A stretch of DNA of 64,000 nt from Pontivivens nitratireducens (GCF_014235845.1 NZ_JACJUQ010000002.1:124001-188000), one strand, 5' to 3'; counted from the stretch's first letter, positions 46,157 to 57,085 are shown. The notes: generated by a model not told the origin, from the letters alone. Numbers and translations: made by a program.

Positions 46157-46669
46157 CTACTCAGTTTGTCGTGTGTTCTTACTTATCCGAACTGCGGTTC
46201 CTGACGCCACTAACAGCACCATGTTTGCTGCCACACTGAGTTCAACATAGTCCAAATCCACGCCTACAACGGCATTGGCCCCAACAGCATGGGCTTCTTT
46301 TTTGAGTTCGTAAAGGGCAGTTCGCCTAGCATCGCGCATGGTCTTTTGCACAGCCTCAGAGCGCCCGCCTATCACATCCCGAACCCCGGCGAACAAATCT
46401 TTGAAGATGTTCATGCCAAAGGCGCACTCAGCAGTGACAATCTCGATTCGCTCTGTGATGGGTAGGTTCGGGGCTGTTTCCGTTGTCAGAAGGATCGCCT
46501 CTATCGCCTCCTGTCGCTCCTCGATTATCGAAGCGCGTTCTGCCTGCTCTTTAGAGTAGTTAGGGTGGTCTTCTGGCCAGACGTTTTTCTTGATGCAGGA
46601 CTTGCATCGGCGATGTTCGTCACCTTCCCAAAAACCGATCCGACTGCCACAGATGATGCATTCAGCCAT
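46157..46669 (-). CDS. Zinc-ribbon plus YbjQ/UPF0145-type domain protein
   Basis: 170 residues from ATG 46669. The first ~35 residues hold CIICGSR and RRCKSCIKK, a four-Cys zinc ribbon. Residues ~80-165 match the YbjQ/UPF0145 fold (putative heavy-metal-binding domain): GMNIFKDLFAGVRDVIGGRS, ARRTALYELKKEAHAVGANA, VVGVDLDYVEL. YbjQ proteins are usually ~105 residues without a ribbon, so this is an extended form. Function of the family is unknown. First gene of the element's small cargo block. Confidence 0.75.
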   Translation of the reverse strand: MAECIICGSRIGFWEGDEHRRCKSCIKKNVWPEDHPNYSKEQAERASIIEERQEAIEAILLTTETAPNLPITERIEIVTAECAFGMNIFKDLFAGVRDVIGGRSEAVQKTMRDARRTALYELKKEAHAVGANAVVGVDLDYVELSVAANMVLLVASGTAVRISKNTRQTE

Positions 46670-46833
46670 GTCGCTATCCCTTAAAAGCATTTGCGAAACT
46701 ATTTCAGCCTAGCAGACCCGCTGCAAGCGAGAACGATGAGCTGCGCCAAACGCGTTACTCCATGTCACACATCCTGCCCACCTAGTCGTTCTTGCGCGTA
46801 GCGGTGCGAGTCGGAGTGTGAGCGGTTCAACCC

Positions 46834-46869
46834 GCTATGTGGTTAACGTGTGTGGTAGGCGTGTGTGGT
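46834..46869 (+). repeat. Right integrase arm-type sites
   Basis: Exact CGTGTGTGGT at 46847-46856 and 46860-46869, plus a 7/10 copy at 46834-46843, all on a 13-bp period and in the same orientation as the left pair. They end 62 bp inside the right att repeat. Confidence 0.6.
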
Positions 46870-46931
46870 TGAAAATTCCGACGCCGCTGAAGTGGCAACC
46901 ATTTCAATTACTTAATGGCCGTAGCAGAAAA

Positions 46932-46953
46932 TGGCGGAGAGACAGGGATTCGA
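46932..46953. repeat. Right attachment site (within tRNA-Ser 3' end)
   Basis: 22 bp identical to 40795-40816. It forms the last 22 nt of the intact tRNA gene, so integration kept the tRNA functional and displaced the old 3' end to the far side. Confidence 0.92.
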
Positions 46954-47021
46954 ACCCTGGGAACCCGTGAAGGCTCAACGGTTTTCGAGACCGCCCCATT
47001 CGACCACTCTGGCACCTCTCC
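46932..47021 (-). tRNA. tRNA-Ser, anticodon CGA
   Basis: The minus strand gives a 90-nt class II tRNA: acceptor GGAGAGG pairing with TCTCTCC, G discriminator, encoded CCA, T-loop GGTTCGAATCC, long variable arm typical of Ser, and anticodon loop CTCGAAA (anticodon at 46985-46987) reading UCG codons. It is the integration target of the adjoining element. Confidence 0.97.
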
Positions 47022-47321
47022 GTGAGGCGACGACTTAGCGGTTTGGAAACTCCGCTGCAAGGGATAGTAGGGCGGGAACGACAACTTTCCTGCTCACGGC
47101 TGACGGAGCGATGGTCGTGGCCGGGTCTGAATTCCGATCTGGCTGAGGTTCATTCGGCCTTGACACTTCAGGGGCTTCGCAGCATACGAGCCATTCGCGG
47201 GCAAACATGCCTGCGCGATATTTGTAGAGAGCTCCACCAGGGGCCGCTGCCCGAGGTGCGGAATTCCGCGCAACTCCCGTTCAGGGGACCGCAGGGCGCG
47301 AAGATGAAAAGGAAGACCAGC

Positions 47322-47708
47322 ATGTTCGCGGTCATCAAGACAGGTGGCAAGCAGTACCGCGTTGCCAAAGACGATGTTTTCACGGTCGAGAAGCTCGACG
47401 GTGAGGCGGGCGACGAGATTCGCTTCGCAGAAGTGCTCATGATCGGTGGCGATACCGTCACGGTCGGTGCACCCATGATCGACGGCGCAGCCGTGATGGC
47501 GGAAGTGGTCGAGCAGACCCGCGGTGACAAGGTCATCTCCTTCGTCAAGCGCCGGCGGAAGCACTCCTCCCAGCGCCGTCGCGGCCATCGTCAGCACCTG
47601 ACGAAGGTCCGGATCGTGGACATCCTCGCAGACGGCAAGAAGCCTGCGAAGAAGAAAGCAGCCCCCAAGAAAGCCGAGGCCGAGACGGCCGAAGCGGCAG
47701 CCGAATAA
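47322..47708 (+). CDS. rplU: 50S ribosomal protein L21
   Basis: 128 residues from ATG 47322 (AGGAAG upstream): MFAVIKTGGKQYRVAKDD and KRRRKHSSQRRRGHRQHLT are standard L21 blocks that bind 23S rRNA. The C-terminus carries an extra ~25-residue Lys/Ala/Glu tail (KKPAKKKAAPKKAEAE), seen in related alphaproteobacteria. Cotranscribed with rpmA (24 bp apart). The ~300 bp between the tRNA and this gene must hold its promoter; I see no conserved leader. Confidence 0.97.
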   Translation: MFAVIKTGGKQYRVAKDDVFTVEKLDGEAGDEIRFAEVLMIGGDTVTVGAPMIDGAAVMAEVVEQTRGDKVISFVKRRRKHSSQRRRGHRQHLTKVRIVDILADGKKPAKKKAAPKKAEAETAEAAAE

Positions 47709-47732
47709 TTTCAGGACGCAGGAGACAATAGC

Positions 47733-48002
47733 ATGGCACATAAAAAAGCAGGCGGTTCCTCGCGTAACGGTCGCGACTCCGCTGGTCGCCGCCTCGGCGT
47801 GAAGAAATTCGGTGGCGAACTGGTCATCCCCGGCAACATCATCGTGCGTCAGCGCGGCACCAAGTGGTGGCCGGGTCAGAACGTCGGCATGGGCCGCGAT
47901 CACACATTGTTCGCGACGGAGGAAGGCAACGTGACCTTCCACAAGGGTCTCAAGGGTCGTACGTTCATCAGCGTGCTTCCCGCGCAGGAGGCCGCTGAAT
48001 AA
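47733..48002 (+). CDS. rpmA: 50S ribosomal protein L27
   Basis: 89 residues: [20 protein letters not shown] is the invariant L27 N-terminus that reaches the peptidyl-transferase centre. [20 protein letters not shown] follows. No N-terminal cleavage extension as found in Firmicutes. Conserved rplU-rpmA-obgE context. Confidence 0.98.
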   Translation: MAHKKAGGSSRNGRDSAGRRLGVKKFGGELVIPGNIIVRQRGTKWWPGQNVGMGRDHTLFATEEGNVTFHKGLKGRTFISVLPAQEAAE

Positions 48003-48030
48003 GCCGCCCTTCCTATCGAGTTCACATGAC

Positions 48031-48056
48031 GGGGATCGGCGGAAACGCCGGTCCCC
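48031..48056 (+). terminator. Hairpin after rpmA
   Basis: GGGGATCGGCG and CGCCGGTCCCC form an 11-bp stem (one mismatch) closed by a GAAA tetraloop; only a short T-run follows, so termination may be partial. Confidence 0.45.
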
Positions 48057-48121
48057 GATCTCGTTTCACAGCACGTGCCCAGACCATGCACACAATTCGC
48101 CCCACAGGCCGAGGATTTCAG

Positions 48122-48631
48122 ATGCCCGTACCCGTGATCGAGACAGAACGTCTGACCCTGCGCCCGCTGCGCGCGTCGGATGCTGGGCTGATCTCTCTTC
48201 ATGCGGGGGATGCGCGGGTGGCAACGATGACGACCCGTATTCCCCATCCGTATCCGCCCGGCGCAGCCGAGGGGTTCATCGAGCGCGCGCAACGCGACGA
48301 CAATGGTGAGCAGGCATGGGCACTGGATGCGACCAAGATCGACGGTGAGGAATTTCTGGGCGTCATATCCCTCAGCGACACCGGGGAGGTCGGATACTGG
48401 ATCGGCCCGCCCTTCTGGCGCACCGGCTTCGCCAGCGAGGCTTTGGCCGCTGTCGTCGCGCATCACTTCGCCCATGGCGGCGGGGCCTTGAAGGCGCAGG
48501 TCTTTCAGGACAACGATGCCTCAGCGGCGGTTCTGACGACGGCTGGCTTTCACTATCTGGGTGAGGGGGAGGCCTATTCCGTCGCCCGGGCCGCGACACA
48601 TCCGGTCTGGACCTATAACCTGGACCGATAA
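48122..48631 (+). CDS. GNAT family N-acetyltransferase (RimJ/RimL-like)
   Basis: 169 residues from ATG 48122 (GAGG 7 nt upstream). TERLTLRPLRASDAG opens the fold, GEVGYWIGPPFWRTGFASEA carries the acetyl-CoA-binding loop and VFQDNDASAAVLTTAGF the last strand, the pattern of the RimJ/RimL-type subgroup. It transfers an acetyl group to a protein or small-molecule amine; substrate unknown. Its place between rpmA and obgE is common in Rhodobacterales. Confidence 0.9.
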   Translation: MPVPVIETERLTLRPLRASDAGLISLHAGDARVATMTTRIPHPYPPGAAEGFIERAQRDDNGEQAWALDATKIDGEEFLGVISLSDTGEVGYWIGPPFWRTGFASEALAAVVAHHFAHGGGALKAQVFQDNDASAAVLTTAGFHYLGEGEAYSVARAATHPVWTYNLDR

Positions 48632-48685
48632 TCTGGACCGGGGCATGAGGCCGTGCGCTGCCCCTTGAGGCGCAGCGCACCTTAG

Positions 48686-50874
<2,189 letters not shown>

Positions 50875-51034
50875 CATCGGCGCGACGGTGCAAGCACCGG
50901 CTGTGGGCGCGTCTGACCGCTCACCCACGGGCTGTATTGTGGATTGATTTACAATCTGTTGCCGGATTTCGGCGCGCGGTTTCGCGTCCTCGCATGATAC
51001 GAATACACACCACGTATTCACCCCGGTTTCGCCC

Positions 51035-51565
51035 ATGCGCCTGCTCCCGCTACTCTTTCTGTTCGTCCTGACAAGCTGCAGCGCCCTTGGGGTCGCTGCG
51101 GATCGGCCCGGCCGGGGGCAGATCGTCGTTGCGGGAAGCGATGTTCTGGTCCCGCTGGAAAACTCGATGTTCGCGCAACCGCAGACGATGCCGGATCTCC
51201 TCGCGGATCGGGCGAGGGTTGCGCATGTGGTGGTTCAGAGCAGGGGGGAACGCGCCGCAATGCACGACCTTTGCGCGGTTTCGCAGGAAACGCCGGATAT
51301 CGTCCTGCTGACCCGCTCGCCCGAGATGAGCGAAATCCGTAGGTGTGAGCTGTTGGGGATCACACCCAGCGCGGATCTGATCGCGATGTATCGTGGTGGG
51401 CTGGCGGGTGCGCATGACTTCGATCAGGTGTGGATCGCCTTCGTTCCCGACCGTTTTGCGACGAACGCCGCCGCCGTGCGGGCGGTACGGGTCTTGCGCT
51501 ACGAATTTTCGCGCCTCATAGAAGGAACGGTATACGAGCCGTATTTCACGGCGCGTCGAAACTGA
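51035..51565 (+). CDS. Lipoprotein of unknown function between proB and proA
   Basis: 176 residues: [15 protein letters not shown] is a lipoprotein signal with Cys15. The mature part opens [18 protein letters not shown] and has [20 protein letters not shown], faintly like the GSST and RP(I)xxxE regions of PstS-type phosphate-binding proteins. It is only about half their length, so it may be a degenerate or single-lobe relative. Same strand as proB (160-bp gap) and proA (14-bp gap). Its link to proline metabolism is not obvious. Confidence 0.7.
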   Translation: MRLLPLLFLFVLTSCSALGVAADRPGRGQIVVAGSDVLVPLENSMFAQPQTMPDLLADRARVAHVVVQSRGERAAMHDLCAVSQETPDIVLLTRSPEMSEIRRCELLGITPSADLIAMYRGGLAGAHDFDQVWIAFVPDRFATNAAAVRAVRVLRYEFSRLIEGTVYEPYFTARRN

Positions 51566-51579
51566 GCGCGGACAGGGCG

Positions 51580-52839
51580 ATGAACGACATGGATGTGCGC
51601 GGCATGATGGCCGCGATAGGCGAGGCGGCACGGATGGCAGCGGCGGAGCTGGCCTTTGCGCCAGCCGAAAGCAAACGCCATGCGCTTAACGCCGCCGCCG
51701 CTTCCGTGGACGCGTCGGTAGAGGCGATCATCGCCGCCAATGCCGAGGATATGGCGTTCGGGCGCGACAAGGGCCTGTCTGCCGCGATGCTGGACCGCCT
51801 GGAGCTGAACGCGGCGCGAATCGCGGGCATCTCCGCCGGTTTGCGCGCCATTGCGGCGCAGGATGATCCCGTGGGCGCGGTGATCGCGGAATGGGACATG
51901 CCCTCCGGCCTGAACATCCGCAGAGTGCGCACACCGATCGGCGTGATCGGCGTCATCTACGAAAGCCGCCCCAACGTGACAGCGGATGCTGGGGCCTTGT
52001 GCCTGAAGGCCGGCAACGCGGTGATTTTGCGCGGCGGGTCCGAGAGCTTCCATTCCTCCACTGCGATCCACGGCTGCCTGATCGCGGGGTTGCGGGCCGC
52101 GGGCTTGCCCGAAACGGCGATACAACTGGTCCCCACCCGCGACCGCGCGGCGGTGGGGCAGATGCTGACGATGACCGACCATATCGACGTGATCGTTCCG
52201 CGCGGCGGCAAGGGGCTGGTCGCGCGTGTGCAGGCGGATGCGCGGGTGCCGGTTTTTGCCCATCTCGAAGGGATATGCCACGTTTACGTCGATGCCGCTG
52301 CCGATCTGGAAAAGGCCCGTGCCGTCGTGCTGAACGCCAAGACCCGGCGCACCGGCATCTGCGGCTCGGCCGAGACGTTGCTGGTTGATCGCGCGTTCCT
52401 GGACCGGCACGAGGCGATCATCCGCGACCTGCTGGATGCCGGGGTGGAGGTCAGGGGCGATGCGGACATCGCGAAGATTTCCGGCGTCACGCCCGCGCAG
52501 GGCAGCGATTTCGGCACCGAATTCCTCGACATGATTATCGCGGCGAAGGTGGTGGACGGGGTGGATGGCGCAATCGCGCATATCCGCACCTACGGCTCGA
52601 ACCACACGGATGCAGTGATAACCGAGGATGACGCCGTGGCGGAGCGGTTCTTCCAACGGCTGGACAGTGCCATTCTGATGCGGAACGCCTCGACGCAATT
52701 CGCGGATGGGGGCGAGTTCGGCATGGGGGCGGAGATCGGCATCGCGACAGGCAAGCTCCACGCACGCGGCCCGGTCGGGGCGGAGCAGCTGACCAGCTTC
52801 AAATACCTCGTCACCGGCGACGGAACGATCCGGCCCTGA
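51580..52839 (+). CDS. proA: Gamma-glutamyl phosphate reductase
   Basis: 419 residues from ATG 51580. Aldehyde-dehydrogenase fold: [42 protein letters not shown], catalytic Cys in [11 protein letters not shown] (~261), and C-terminal [19 protein letters not shown]. It reduces gamma-glutamyl phosphate to the semialdehyde with NADPH, following ProB. It sits in a run of closely spaced genes (14 bp before, 1 bp after). Confidence 0.97.
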   Translation: MNDMDVRGMMAAIGEAARMAAAELAFAPAESKRHALNAAAASVDASVEAIIAANAEDMAFGRDKGLSAAMLDRLELNAARIAGISAGLRAIAAQDDPVGAVIAEWDMPSGLNIRRVRTPIGVIGVIYESRPNVTADAGALCLKAGNAVILRGGSESFHSSTAIHGCLIAGLRAAGLPETAIQLVPTRDRAAVGQMLTMTDHIDVIVPRGGKGLVARVQADARVPVFAHLEGICHVYVDAAADLEKARAVVLNAKTRRTGICGSAETLLVDRAFLDRHEAIIRDLLDAGVEVRGDADIAKISGVTPAQGSDFGTEFLDMIIAAKVVDGVDGAIAHIRTYGSNHTDAVITEDDAVAERFFQRLDSAILMRNASTQFADGGEFGMGAEIGIATGKLHARGPVGAEQLTSFKYLVTGDGTIRP

Positions 52840-52840
52840 C

Positions 52841-53197
52841 ATGGCGGTGCTGCGGATCGTTCCCCATATCCATGGCGATCCGCCGGCGCTGTCCGATTTC
52901 TACAGGGCCGTCTTCGATCTCAACGTCATGATGGATCTGGGCTGGATCCGCTTTGTCGCGGCCCCGGCGCGTCAATCCGTGCAACTGGGGCTGGCCTCCG
53001 CCGGGGGATCGGGCAATCCCGCCCCCGATATCTCGATCGAGGTGGACGATCTGGATGCCACATTGGCGCGGGCCCGATCTGTGGGAGCGGAGATCACCTA
53101 CGGGCCGGTGGTCGAGGATTGGGGCGTGCGCCGCTTCTTCCTGCGCGATCCGGCGGGCTATCTGCTGAACGTGCTGACCCACATTGAACGGGACTGA
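52841..53197 (+). CDS. VOC (glyoxalase/bleomycin-resistance) family protein
   Basis: 118 residues, one beta-alpha-beta-beta-beta pair set: SDFYRAVFDLNVMMDLGW, then DISIEVDDLDATLARARSVG and RRFFLRDPAGYLLNVL. The usual metal ligands are only partly present, so enzyme, binding or resistance roles remain open. Starts 1 bp after the proA stop and ends before a strong terminator, so it is the last gene of this run. Confidence 0.88.
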   Translation: MAVLRIVPHIHGDPPALSDFYRAVFDLNVMMDLGWIRFVAAPARQSVQLGLASAGGSGNPAPDISIEVDDLDATLARARSVGAEITYGPVVEDWGVRRFFLRDPAGYLLNVLTHIERD

Positions 53198-53202
53198 ATA
53201 CG

Positions 53203-53234
53203 AAAAGGCCTCGCCGTGGTGGCGAGGCCCTTTT
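53203..53234. terminator. Bidirectional intrinsic terminator
   Basis: GGCCTCGCC (53207-53215) and GGCGAGGCC (53221-53229) form a perfect stem with a 5-nt loop, flanked by AAAA and TTTT. It serves both the proA/VOC run and the convergent DUF882 gene. Confidence 0.88.
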
Positions 53235-53257
53235 CAAGTGCAGTAAATTTTCTGGTA

Positions 53258-53824
53258 TTAGCCGCGCCAGGTTCTGACCGGGCCGCAATCGAAGTGCACG
53301 AAGTTGGAGCGGGAATAGCGCCCGACGCCACCGGCATTACAGGCAACACCAGCCTGATACATGTTCTGAACCGACCGGGTGGAGAGGCGAAGATCCGCCG
53401 CCATGGCCCGCATGTGGTAGGAATTGCGCGCGACACCGCGCGTCGTGGCACGCAGGGCGTTGTTTGTCTCAGGGCTGCGATAGCCGGACATCAGCTGGTA
53501 AGGTTCCGTCGTGTCCATCATGCGCGATGCGGCGGCCATGATGTCGATGGTCCGCACATCGACGGCACGCAATTCATTGCGGCGCCAGTCGCGGAACAGG
53601 AAGTTGATTTCGTCCAGAACCTGCGGAATGTACTCACCCTCGACCCAGTAAACGCTGTCGAGACGCTCACCCGTGCGGGGGTTGTAAATCTTGATGCTGC
53701 GGATGTCGCCGGCCCCGGTCAAAACACCGGGAGTACCGGCGAAGGAGGGAGCCGCGGCAATTGCACTCAGGCCGACAAGACCACCCAGTACATTACGTCG
53801 GGAAACGATACTCGTCTCGGTCAT
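53258..53824 (-). CDS. DUF882/YcbK-like peptidase M15 family protein, Tat-exported
   Basis: 188 residues from ATG 53824 (AAGGA upstream). The N-terminus has a twin-arginine signal (SRRNVLGGLVGL). The catalytic fold shows SGYRSPETNNALR, SYHMRAMAADLRL and FVHFDCG, the zinc-ligand pattern (His, Asp, His) of D,D- or L,D-carboxypeptidase-like M15 enzymes. It likely trims peptidoglycan peptides. It is divergent from an L,D-transpeptidase, a common cell-wall pairing. Confidence 0.9.
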   Translation of the reverse strand: MTETSIVSRRNVLGGLVGLSAIAAAPSFAGTPGVLTGAGDIRSIKIYNPRTGERLDSVYWVEGEYIPQVLDEINFLFRDWRRNELRAVDVRTIDIMAAASRMMDTTEPYQLMSGYRSPETNNALRATTRGVARNSYHMRAMAADLRLSTRSVQNMYQAGVACNAGGVGRYSRSNFVHFDCGPVRTWRG

Positions 53825-54133
53825 AATCAAAATCCTTAGTCTGTCCCAGTGGTTGCGGCCTTCGGTGGTGCCCGTGGCCGCTTGAGAATGTTATGCCACA
53901 GGGCTTTTTTTCGACCAAGTGGCAGTTGTGCAGCAACGAATTTGGAAGTTTTGCGTTATACAGAGTCACAGGCGCCGTAGTTCGTTCGCATTTGTTCCGT
54001 ATTTTACGGAGTGTGAGGAGGGCTCGGCAAAGTTTCGGCGGTAATTCGCCAGTTGAGGATGGTCACCACGTATTGATCGGCAAAGTTCCGCCGGAAATGT
54101 GGTGACCGAAAACTGTGTCAAAGGACATATGCA
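53825..54133. other. Divergent spacer of two cell-wall genes
   Basis: 309 bases between DUF882 and the L,D-transpeptidase. No gene seen. It contains a perfect 15-bp palindrome TCCGTA-TTT-TACGGA at 53996-54010, a candidate operator for either gene. Confidence 0.4.
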
Positions 54134-55885
54134 GTGTACCAATTTAGCAACTCATCGATTTTCGGCGCGGTTTCCATGCTCGCACTCGTGGCGGGAGGCG
54201 GCGTCTTCGCACAATCGAATCTGGAAAGTGACCCTCTGGACGCGGCTGTTTCCGCGGCGCCGGCATGGCAGGAACTGGCCGATCTGATGCAGGCCGAGGC
54301 GCCGCAGGATGTGGCCGCGTTCTATGCCGGACGGGACTATCAGCCGCTGTTCATGGCGAATGACGCCGAATTGGCGCGCGGCGTGATCGACGCGCTGGAT
54401 CAGCAGCGGGCCCATGCGCTGCCCGAATGGGTGGAGCGGATGCAACCGTTGAGCCGCCACGTCGCGGCTGCCCTGGATGGTCAACTGACGGCGGAGGGGG
54501 AGCTTGCCTTTGCGAATGCATTCGTCGCTCTGGGCAAATCCCGGCTCGCCGGTGTGGTCGTGCCGACACGATTGAGCGCGGACATGCATGTGTTTCCCCC
54601 GGAAATCGAGGCGCGCGATCTGCTGTCCGATCTGGCCGCGTCCGCCGATCCGATACGTCATATTGTCAACCTGTCACCTGACCACCCCGATTATGCCCCC
54701 TTGCTGGAACTGCGGGCTGATCTGGAGCAGGTCGTCGCCAACGGGGGCTGGGGTGCCGCCGATATACCGTCTGGCCCGTCCGTCGGTCCGGGTGAGAGGG
54801 ACAGCCGCGTTCCGGCGATCCGTGCCAGGCTTGCGGCGCTGGGTGATATAGAGGAAGGACGGGTCACCGCTCGCGCTGCGGATCCCGATGCGTTCGACGA
54901 TACACCGCTGGATGCGCAGCCACTGCCCGCAGGGGCTGAGACTGTTTCCGGCTCTGCCCAGTCATCTAACCTGATGGATGAGGCAACGGTCGCCGCGCTG
55001 AAGGCATTTCAGATCCGCCACGGCCTGAACGACGATGGTGTCGTCGGCCCGAAAACGCTCGCCGCGCTCAACACGACTGCGGGTGATCGTTTGCAGCAGG
55101 TCATGGTCAATCTGGAACGCATTCGCTGGACCAACTGGGATCTGGAGGAAAAGCAGATCTACGTCAATCTGCCCGACTACCGCATGTTCCTGCGCGAGGG
55201 GGGCGAGGAGCTGTTCACCACCCGCGTCGTCATCGGACTGCCCAAGCACCAGACCGTCGAATTCTCGGACACCATGACGCATATGGTGGTCAATCCGACC
55301 TGGACGGTTCCGCGCTCCATCGCGACGGAGGAGATCCTGCCGGCGCTGCGGCGCAACCCGAACTATCTGAACGAAAACAACATGACGCTGATAGATGACG
55401 GAACCGGTGTGTGGACCCCGCCAGATACCTCGCTCATCAACTGGGATAACTTCTCGCAGAGCTATTTTCCGTGGTGGGTGCGCCAACAGCCCGGGCCGGG
55501 CAACTCGCTGGGCAATGTGAAGTTCATGTTCCCCAACCAGTTCGCGATCTATCTGCACGATACGCCTTCCCGCAGTCTGTTTGCTCGGGATGCGCGGGCC
55601 TTTAGCCACGGCTGCGTTCGCGTCGCGGACCCCACAGGTCTGGCCGAAATGTTGCTGAGCCCGCAGGCCAGCGATCCCTTGGCGGAGTTTGAGCGTCATC
55701 GCGCGACGGGTCGGGAAACGACGGTCAATCTGAACAGCCGCCCCGCGGTACATATCGACTATCGCACGGTCTGGATCGACGACAGCGGGCAGGTTCAGTA
55801 TCGCGACGATATCTATGGTCGCGATGCACTGGTGCTGGATGCCTTGCAGGAACTGGGTGTCCGGGTGGGCATGGCGCAGGGCTGA
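54134..55885 (+). CDS. L,D-transpeptidase, YcbB type
   Basis: 583 residues from GTG 54134 (AAGGA 8 nt upstream). Signal peptide (SSIFGAVSMLALVAGGGVFA). An N-terminal scaffold domain, then a peptidoglycan-binding motif (LKAFQIRHGLNDDGVVGPKTL, ~285-310), and a YkuD catalytic domain with YLHDTPSRSLF and FSHGCVRV (nucleophile Cys ~493). It makes 3-3 crosslinks in peptidoglycan or attaches proteins to it, in the periplasm. Length and order agree with the LdtD/YcbB group. Confidence 0.94.
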   Translation: MYQFSNSSIFGAVSMLALVAGGGVFAQSNLESDPLDAAVSAAPAWQELADLMQAEAPQDVAAFYAGRDYQPLFMANDAELARGVIDALDQQRAHALPEWVERMQPLSRHVAAALDGQLTAEGELAFANAFVALGKSRLAGVVVPTRLSADMHVFPPEIEARDLLSDLAASADPIRHIVNLSPDHPDYAPLLELRADLEQVVANGGWGAADIPSGPSVGPGERDSRVPAIRARLAALGDIEEGRVTARAADPDAFDDTPLDAQPLPAGAETVSGSAQSSNLMDEATVAALKAFQIRHGLNDDGVVGPKTLAALNTTAGDRLQQVMVNLERIRWTNWDLEEKQIYVNLPDYRMFLREGGEELFTTRVVIGLPKHQTVEFSDTMTHMVVNPTWTVPRSIATEEILPALRRNPNYLNENNMTLIDDGTGVWTPPDTSLINWDNFSQSYFPWWVRQQPGPGNSLGNVKFMFPNQFAIYLHDTPSRSLFARDARAFSHGCVRVADPTGLAEMLLSPQASDPLAEFERHRATGRETTVNLNSRPAVHIDYRTVWIDDSGQVQYRDDIYGRDALVLDALQELGVRVGMAQG

Positions 55886-55996
55886 TTTCCCCGCTGACCC
55901 TGCGTCCGGCCGCCGCGACTGGCCGCACGCAGGCCAGCCACGCCTTTCATCATCGTCGTTCGCACTTTATATCAGTGCTGAAATGGAGTGCGGACG

Positions 55997-57085
55997 ATGG
56001 ACCTTACGATAGAAAAGATTGCCGAGCAGATCGGCGCAGAGGCCGTTGGGGATATCACCCTGCGACCGGTTCGCCCGCGTCAGCCGGATGAGGCCGGAGC
56101 CGATGATCTGGCCCTGGCGATGGATGATGCGTTCGTGGCGCAGCTTGCCGACAGTCCCGTGCGCATGGCGGTTCTGCGTGAGGGCACCGACTGGCAGGCC
56201 CTGGGCCTGACTGCGGCCGTTCTGGTCAGCAGACCACGCTACGCGATGGCCGGTCTCTCACGCCTGTTCGAGCGCAAACCCGCGCGGGACGGGATACATC
56301 CCAGCGCCATCGTCGATCCGACCGCCCAGCTTGCCCCGGACGTGACCGTCGGCGCGCTGGCCGTGATCGGGGCCCGCACGCGCATCGGTGCCGGGGGGCG
56401 CATTGATCCGCAGGTTACCGTCGGTGACGATGTAACGATAGGCGAGGATGCGTGTCTGATGGCGGGTTGCCGCATCGGCAGCGAGGTGCGCATCGGGGAT
56501 CGTTTCATCGGCCAGATGAACGCGGTGATCGGCGGCGACGGTTTCTCCTTCGTCACGGCCCAGCCCAGCGCGGTTGAGGATTACATGGCCGCCGGCACGA
56601 TCAGCGCCTCGATGAAACCGGACCGGCACGAAAGGATCAACTCCCTCGGGTCGGTCGTGATCGGCGACGATGTGGAGGTCGGCTCCTGCTCGGTCATCGA
56701 CAAGGGCACCGTTTCGGACACGCGCATCGGCAACGGGGTTAAGGTCGATGCGCATGTGATGATCGGTCACAACGTGCAGGTGGACGATACGACGCTGTTA
56801 TGCGCGCAGGTCGGCATCGCCGGTTCGACGAAGATCGGCAAACGGGTCGTTCTGGGCGGGCGTGTCGGTGTCGCGGATCATATCAGCATCGGGGACGATT
56901 CCATCGCGCTGGCAGGCTCGGGCGTGACCACACGGGTTCCCGAACGCACTGTCGTCATGGGCTATCCCGCGTTGAAGCAGGAAACGTTCATGAAGATGTT
57001 CAAGGCTATGCGTCGCCTGCCGATGATGTCCGAGAAACTGAACGCGCTTCACAAATTGGTTTCAAACACCGAAAACAAAAGCTAA
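55997..57085 (+). CDS. lpxD: UDP-3-O-acylglucosamine N-acyltransferase LpxD
   Basis: 362 residues from ATG 55997 (GGAG 8 nt upstream). Uridine-binding N-domain, then a left-handed beta-helix of hexapeptide repeats (IHPSAIVDPTAQLAPDVTVG onward). Catalytic His is in DAHVMIGHNVQV, and a C-terminal helical pair follows. It adds the second hydroxyacyl chain to lipid A precursor using acyl-ACP. Here it is not with lpxA/lpxB/fabZ but directly ahead of an acyl carrier protein and a ketosynthase, suggesting a specialised acyl supply. Confidence 0.93.
   Translation: MDLTIEKIAEQIGAEAVGDITLRPVRPRQPDEAGADDLALAMDDAFVAQLADSPVRMAVLREGTDWQALGLTAAVLVSRPRYAMAGLSRLFERKPARDGIHPSAIVDPTAQLAPDVTVGALAVIGARTRIGAGGRIDPQVTVGDDVTIGEDACLMAGCRIGSEVRIGDRFIGQMNAVIGGDGFSFVTAQPSAVEDYMAAGTISASMKPDRHERINSLGSVVIGDDVEVGSCSVIDKGTVSDTRIGNGVKVDAHVMIGHNVQVDDTTLLCAQVGIAGSTKIGKRVVLGGRVGVADHISIGDDSIALAGSGVTTRVPERTVVMGYPALKQETFMKMFKAMRRLPMMSEKLNALHKLVSNTENKS

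Larger units (their letters stand above)
40795..46953. mobile_element. 6.16-kb integrative element in tRNA-Ser(CGA)
   Basis: The element is bounded by perfect 22-bp repeats equal to the 3' end of the tRNA-Ser gene (40795-40816 and 46932-46953). Inside are a tyrosine integrase next to the left end, a polymerase-like gene, a serine resolvase and small cargo genes. The sequence is visibly AT-richer than its flanks and codon use differs (TTG and GTG starts, many AT-ending codons). No capsid, portal, relaxase or type IV secretion genes are present, so it is neither a complete prophage nor a self-transmissible ICE; a satellite-like or mobilisable island is more likely. Confidence 0.88.

Noticed and set aside
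40795-46953. Reading the element as a complete prophage
   Set aside because: No terminase, portal, capsid, tail or lysis genes are present within the att-bounded segment.
47094-47942. 282-codon minus-strand frame over rplU and rpmA
   Set aside because: Antisense to two ribosomal protein genes; no domain and no ribosome site.
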